From: Dehalococcoidia bacterium
GTDB taxonomy: Bacteria; Chloroflexota; Dehalococcoidia; SAR202; UBA826
Reading direction: 5' to 3'
Assembly (NCBI GenBank): GCA_012965485.1
Contig: DTSF01000285.1
Span: 1 to 7,793 of the forward strand
Length of the DNA stretch: 7,793 nt
The position numbers and the translations under genes were made by a program. Of the stretch, positions 5,888 through 7,793 are shown piece by piece. Below the pieces are notes generated by a model that saw only the letters and a program-made list of their open reading frames with translations, was not told the DNA's origin and ran no database searches. Every line of letters begins with the position of its first letter. Position 1 is the first letter of the stretch.

Positions 5888-6970
5888 ATGCATCGAAATG
5901 TAAAAACCGGCTCGGTATTGGTGCTAACAATGGTCACAATGGTTTTGTTATTACTAGCCTGCGGACCGCAAGAAATTTCTACACAGCCAGTGGACACCTC
6001 CCCTGACAGCACGGCCGGATCACTGAAAGAGATTTTCCCTACTACTGTGACATTAATCTCTATTTCTGATAACGCGACCTCTACAGAATTCACAATAAAT
6101 CCGGATTTATGCAGGGACGACCAGGGGCCGGATTGTACTGAGTTAAGGTTGGGAGATGATTATTTCACGACCTTTGTTCCTAAGAAAGGTTATTTGTATT
6201 CCTGTAATGACAAAAACCCAAATGCACCGGGATCAAGAGAGGACAAAATTACATGGATTAATTTTGCCGAAAGCACATGGAATTTACTGCAAAAATTATG
6301 GCTCCCTGAAACAAAATCAGGTTTTGACCCTGGTAGCTACACAGAAGGTTTGTCAGACCAAACCCGTGAAATCACAATTAACAATCTGCCTGTCGACAAA
6401 AAGATTGGTGCCTGGCCGATGACAGATTATCCCATCCTAACTGAAATTGACGGTAACCCGGGGATCCCGGCATCCCAAAACAGTTCTTTTTCATATTCAG
6501 CGAACCCTTCAAAAAACCCAACTCCAACCTGTGTATCACTTGGTGCCATAGGAGTTACTAAGAATGGGGTAGTTATTTACAACGCAGCCGATGCCCGCGG
6601 CGAAGATGCAGTTGCGAGGGAGATCGTCGATGTTTTTGGCGGACACCCTGCAGGTAGTAACTACCACTACCATTTCATTCCAGACCGTCTAGATAATGAA
6701 TCTCTAAGCGATGGCCATTCAGGAATTGTTGGATACATCAACGATGGTTTCCCTATTTATGGATATAAGGGTGAAGGCGGCATTGAGATGTCGAATGATG
6801 ATTTAGACTTATGTCACGGGCATGATCATGGTTCATTGGCATATCACTACCACTCAACGATCGAATACCCTTACACGGTGGGATGCTACAAAGGAACACC
6901 AAGCTCGGTTGTGTCAAACCAAATACAACCCGGTGGACCTGCTGGTGGGCCCCCTAGAAGAAGACCATAA
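5888..6970 (+). CDS. YHYH domain lipoprotein
   Basis: About 360 residues from ATG 5888; a TTG start at 5855 is possible but would put extra residues before the signal peptide. The N-terminus is a lipoprotein signal: basic MHRNVK, a hydrophobic stretch (10-24) and lipobox LLAC with Cys25, so the protein is likely exported and lipid-anchored. The rest is a YHYH-family protein. The motif occurs twice, NYHYH (258-262) and AYHYH (318-322), with DGFPIYGY (286-293) between them and CHGHDHG (309-315) just before the second. Cys309 and Cys333 could form a disulfide. The clustered His residues suggest metal binding, which is inference; the family's function is unknown to me. The tail is rich in Gly, Pro and Arg. 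GAGGT at 5872-5876 is the SD, eleven bases from the ATG. It is convergent with the next gene, 31 bases apart. Confidence 0.87.
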   Translation: MHRNVKTGSVLVLTMVTMVLLLLACGPQEISTQPVDTSPDSTAGSLKEIFPTTVTLISISDNATSTEFTINPDLCRDDQGPDCTELRLGDDYFTTFVPKKGYLYSCNDKNPNAPGSREDKITWINFAESTWNLLQKLWLPETKSGFDPGSYTEGLSDQTREITINNLPVDKKIGAWPMTDYPILTEIDGNPGIPASQNSSFSYSANPSKNPTPTCVSLGAIGVTKNGVVIYNAADARGEDAVAREIVDVFGGHPAGSNYHYHFIPDRLDNESLSDGHSGIVGYINDGFPIYGYKGEGGIEMSNDDLDLCHGHDHGSLAYHYHSTIEYPYTVGCYKGTPSSVVSNQIQPGGPAGGPPRRRP

Positions 6971-7001
6971 CGAAAACCAATTTATTGACAGGAAACCCCT
7001 G

Positions 7002-7793
7002 CTAAATAACCGGATAGTTCAAAGGTAGCCCGGAAGCCTTAAGGTTGTATCTGCTTATGTGCCATCGCCCCAGGTTTGCGCTCAACAGGTCGTCCAAATT
7101 ATCCCCACAGAAAGCTATGTTTGTAGGGGCAGCCATAAGGGTACCTTCATAGTCTTGAGCCAAAACTTCCAGGGTGCCCTCAGGATCCAATCTAAATATG
7201 CTGTCCGGCCTATAACAGGAGATATATAGGTTCCCTAGCGAATCAAAGGCCAGTCCGTCAGGGACAGTATTTGGCATATCAACAACAATTTCTGGCTTCC
7301 GTGCTTCACCTTCCGGGCCGATGGGTATTCGTTCAATACGAGGCGGGTTCAAACTGACGGCGACATATAAATACGATCCATCGGAAGAAAGGCAAATCCC
7401 ATTGGGAAAAGTGTGTAACGCTTCTGACCAAATTTTCGTTGGACCGCCGGGGCTAATCTTGAATATCCTTCCGTTATCCTTTTCCCACTCACCAGAATCT
7501 GTAACGTAAAGATTTCCATTTTTGTCAAAGGCAGGATAATTAGGCCCAACCATTGGAACGGCTGGGGTTCCCGAAGAATATTCGCTTATATCCCCTTTTG
7601 AATTAGCTTTATAGACTCTGTTGCCACTACAAAAATACAGATTCCCCGACCCGTCCTGACACATGCCTCCTACAAAGTTCGGGGCCTGAGAAAATTGCTC
7701 GAATTTATTTTCTGCAACATTTATACGATATAACTGGCCCCCTTCTCCGCCTGCGTATGCATATCCATCACTACCCCAAGTTACACATTCCTG
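7002..7793 (-). CDS. SMP-30/gluconolactonase-like beta-propeller, 5' end beyond the window
   Basis: The reading frame is open to the right edge, giving 263 visible residues; an internal ATG at 7664 is not the true start because the 43 residues before it are also family-like. The visible start QECVTWGSDGYAYAGG resembles the first propeller strand with the metal-binding Glu (second visible residue). Further repeats follow: PNYPAFDKNGNLYVTD, FPNGICLSSDGSYLYVA and VPDGLAFDSLGNLYIS, then PTNIAF near the end. The Asn of FPNG (visible residue 131) and the Asp of VPDG (179) match the SMP-30 metal ligands, so the divalent-metal site seems complete and lactone hydrolysis is plausible. Substrate is unknown. 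Only a short N-terminus is probably missing, so a signal peptide cannot be judged. Confidence 0.83.
   Translation of the reverse strand, partial: QECVTWGSDGYAYAGGEGGQLYRINVAENKFEQFSQAPNFVGGMCQDGSGNLYFCSGNRVYKANSKGDISEYSSGTPAVPMVGPNYPAFDKNGNLYVTDSGEWEKDNGRIFKISPGGPTKIWSEALHTFPNGICLSSDGSYLYVAVSLNPPRIERIPIGPEGEARKPEIVVDMPNTVPDGLAFDSLGNLYISCYRPDSIFRLDPEGTLEVLAQDYEGTLMAAPTNIAFCGDNLDDLLSANLGRWHISRYNLKASGLPLNYPVI

Noticed and set aside
6821..6830. Ten-base palindrome CATGATCATG
   Set aside because: It lies inside the His-Asp-His-coding part of the YHYH gene and is explained by codon choice for that motif.
6989..7001. CAGG/CCTG hairpin between the YHYH and SMP-30-like genes as a terminator
   Set aside because: Only four base pairs and no T tract on either side.

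Overview
The window is ordinary chromosomal bacterial DNA: eight protein-coding genes, dense packing, moderate GC (roughly 43-45% by eye), and no recognisable RNA gene, insertion sequence, phage gene or CRISPR array. The gene mix is an S9 peptidase, two flavin/deazaflavin split-barrel proteins of different subfamilies, an AhpD-like protein, a nucleoside hydrolase, a YHYH lipoprotein and an SMP-30-like propeller. This resembles gene content of marine, largely uncultured bacteria such as SAR202-type Chloroflexota. That taxonomic guess is inference from gene content only; no phylogenetic marker is present.

Layout. (1) Positions 134-3585, plus strand: a likely transcription unit of a homocysteine S-methyltransferase-family protein, a prolyl-oligopeptidase (S9) family peptidase and a small PPOX/F420-type split-barrel protein, with gaps of 31 and 16 bases. 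(2) 3715-4122, plus: a carboxymuconolactone decarboxylase/AhpD-type protein with its own good ribosome binding site after a 129-base gap. (3) 4157-5089, minus: an inosine-uridine-type nucleoside hydrolase, convergent with the AhpD-like gene. A perfect 6-bp hairpin lies between them and overlaps its stop codon. (4) 5119-5772, plus: a NimA-like PPOX protein, divergent from the hydrolase with only 29 bases between the two start codons. (5) 5888-6970, plus: a predicted lipoprotein of the YHYH family. (6) 7002 to beyond 7793, minus: an SMP-30/gluconolactonase-like beta-propeller, cut by the right edge of the window but open through it.

How the genes fit together. No single pathway is obvious. The enzymes look catabolic or detoxifying: a peptidase, a nucleoside hydrolase, a lactonase-like protein, an AhpD-like protein, and two proteins of flavin/F420-binding families. 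The most notable point is in the first gene. It is clearly related to homocysteine S-methyltransferases such as MmuM and keeps the C-terminal Cys-Cys pair, but the position of the first zinc-ligand cysteine holds histidine (H253) and two N-terminal active-site-motif glycines are replaced. It may be a divergent subfamily with altered metal chemistry or substrate. Other points worth checking are an A8 tract where loss of one A would fuse genes 1 and 2, two leader hairpins next to ribosome binding sites, and the very compact divergent start region at 5090-5118. I did not find a convincing wholly new multi-gene system.
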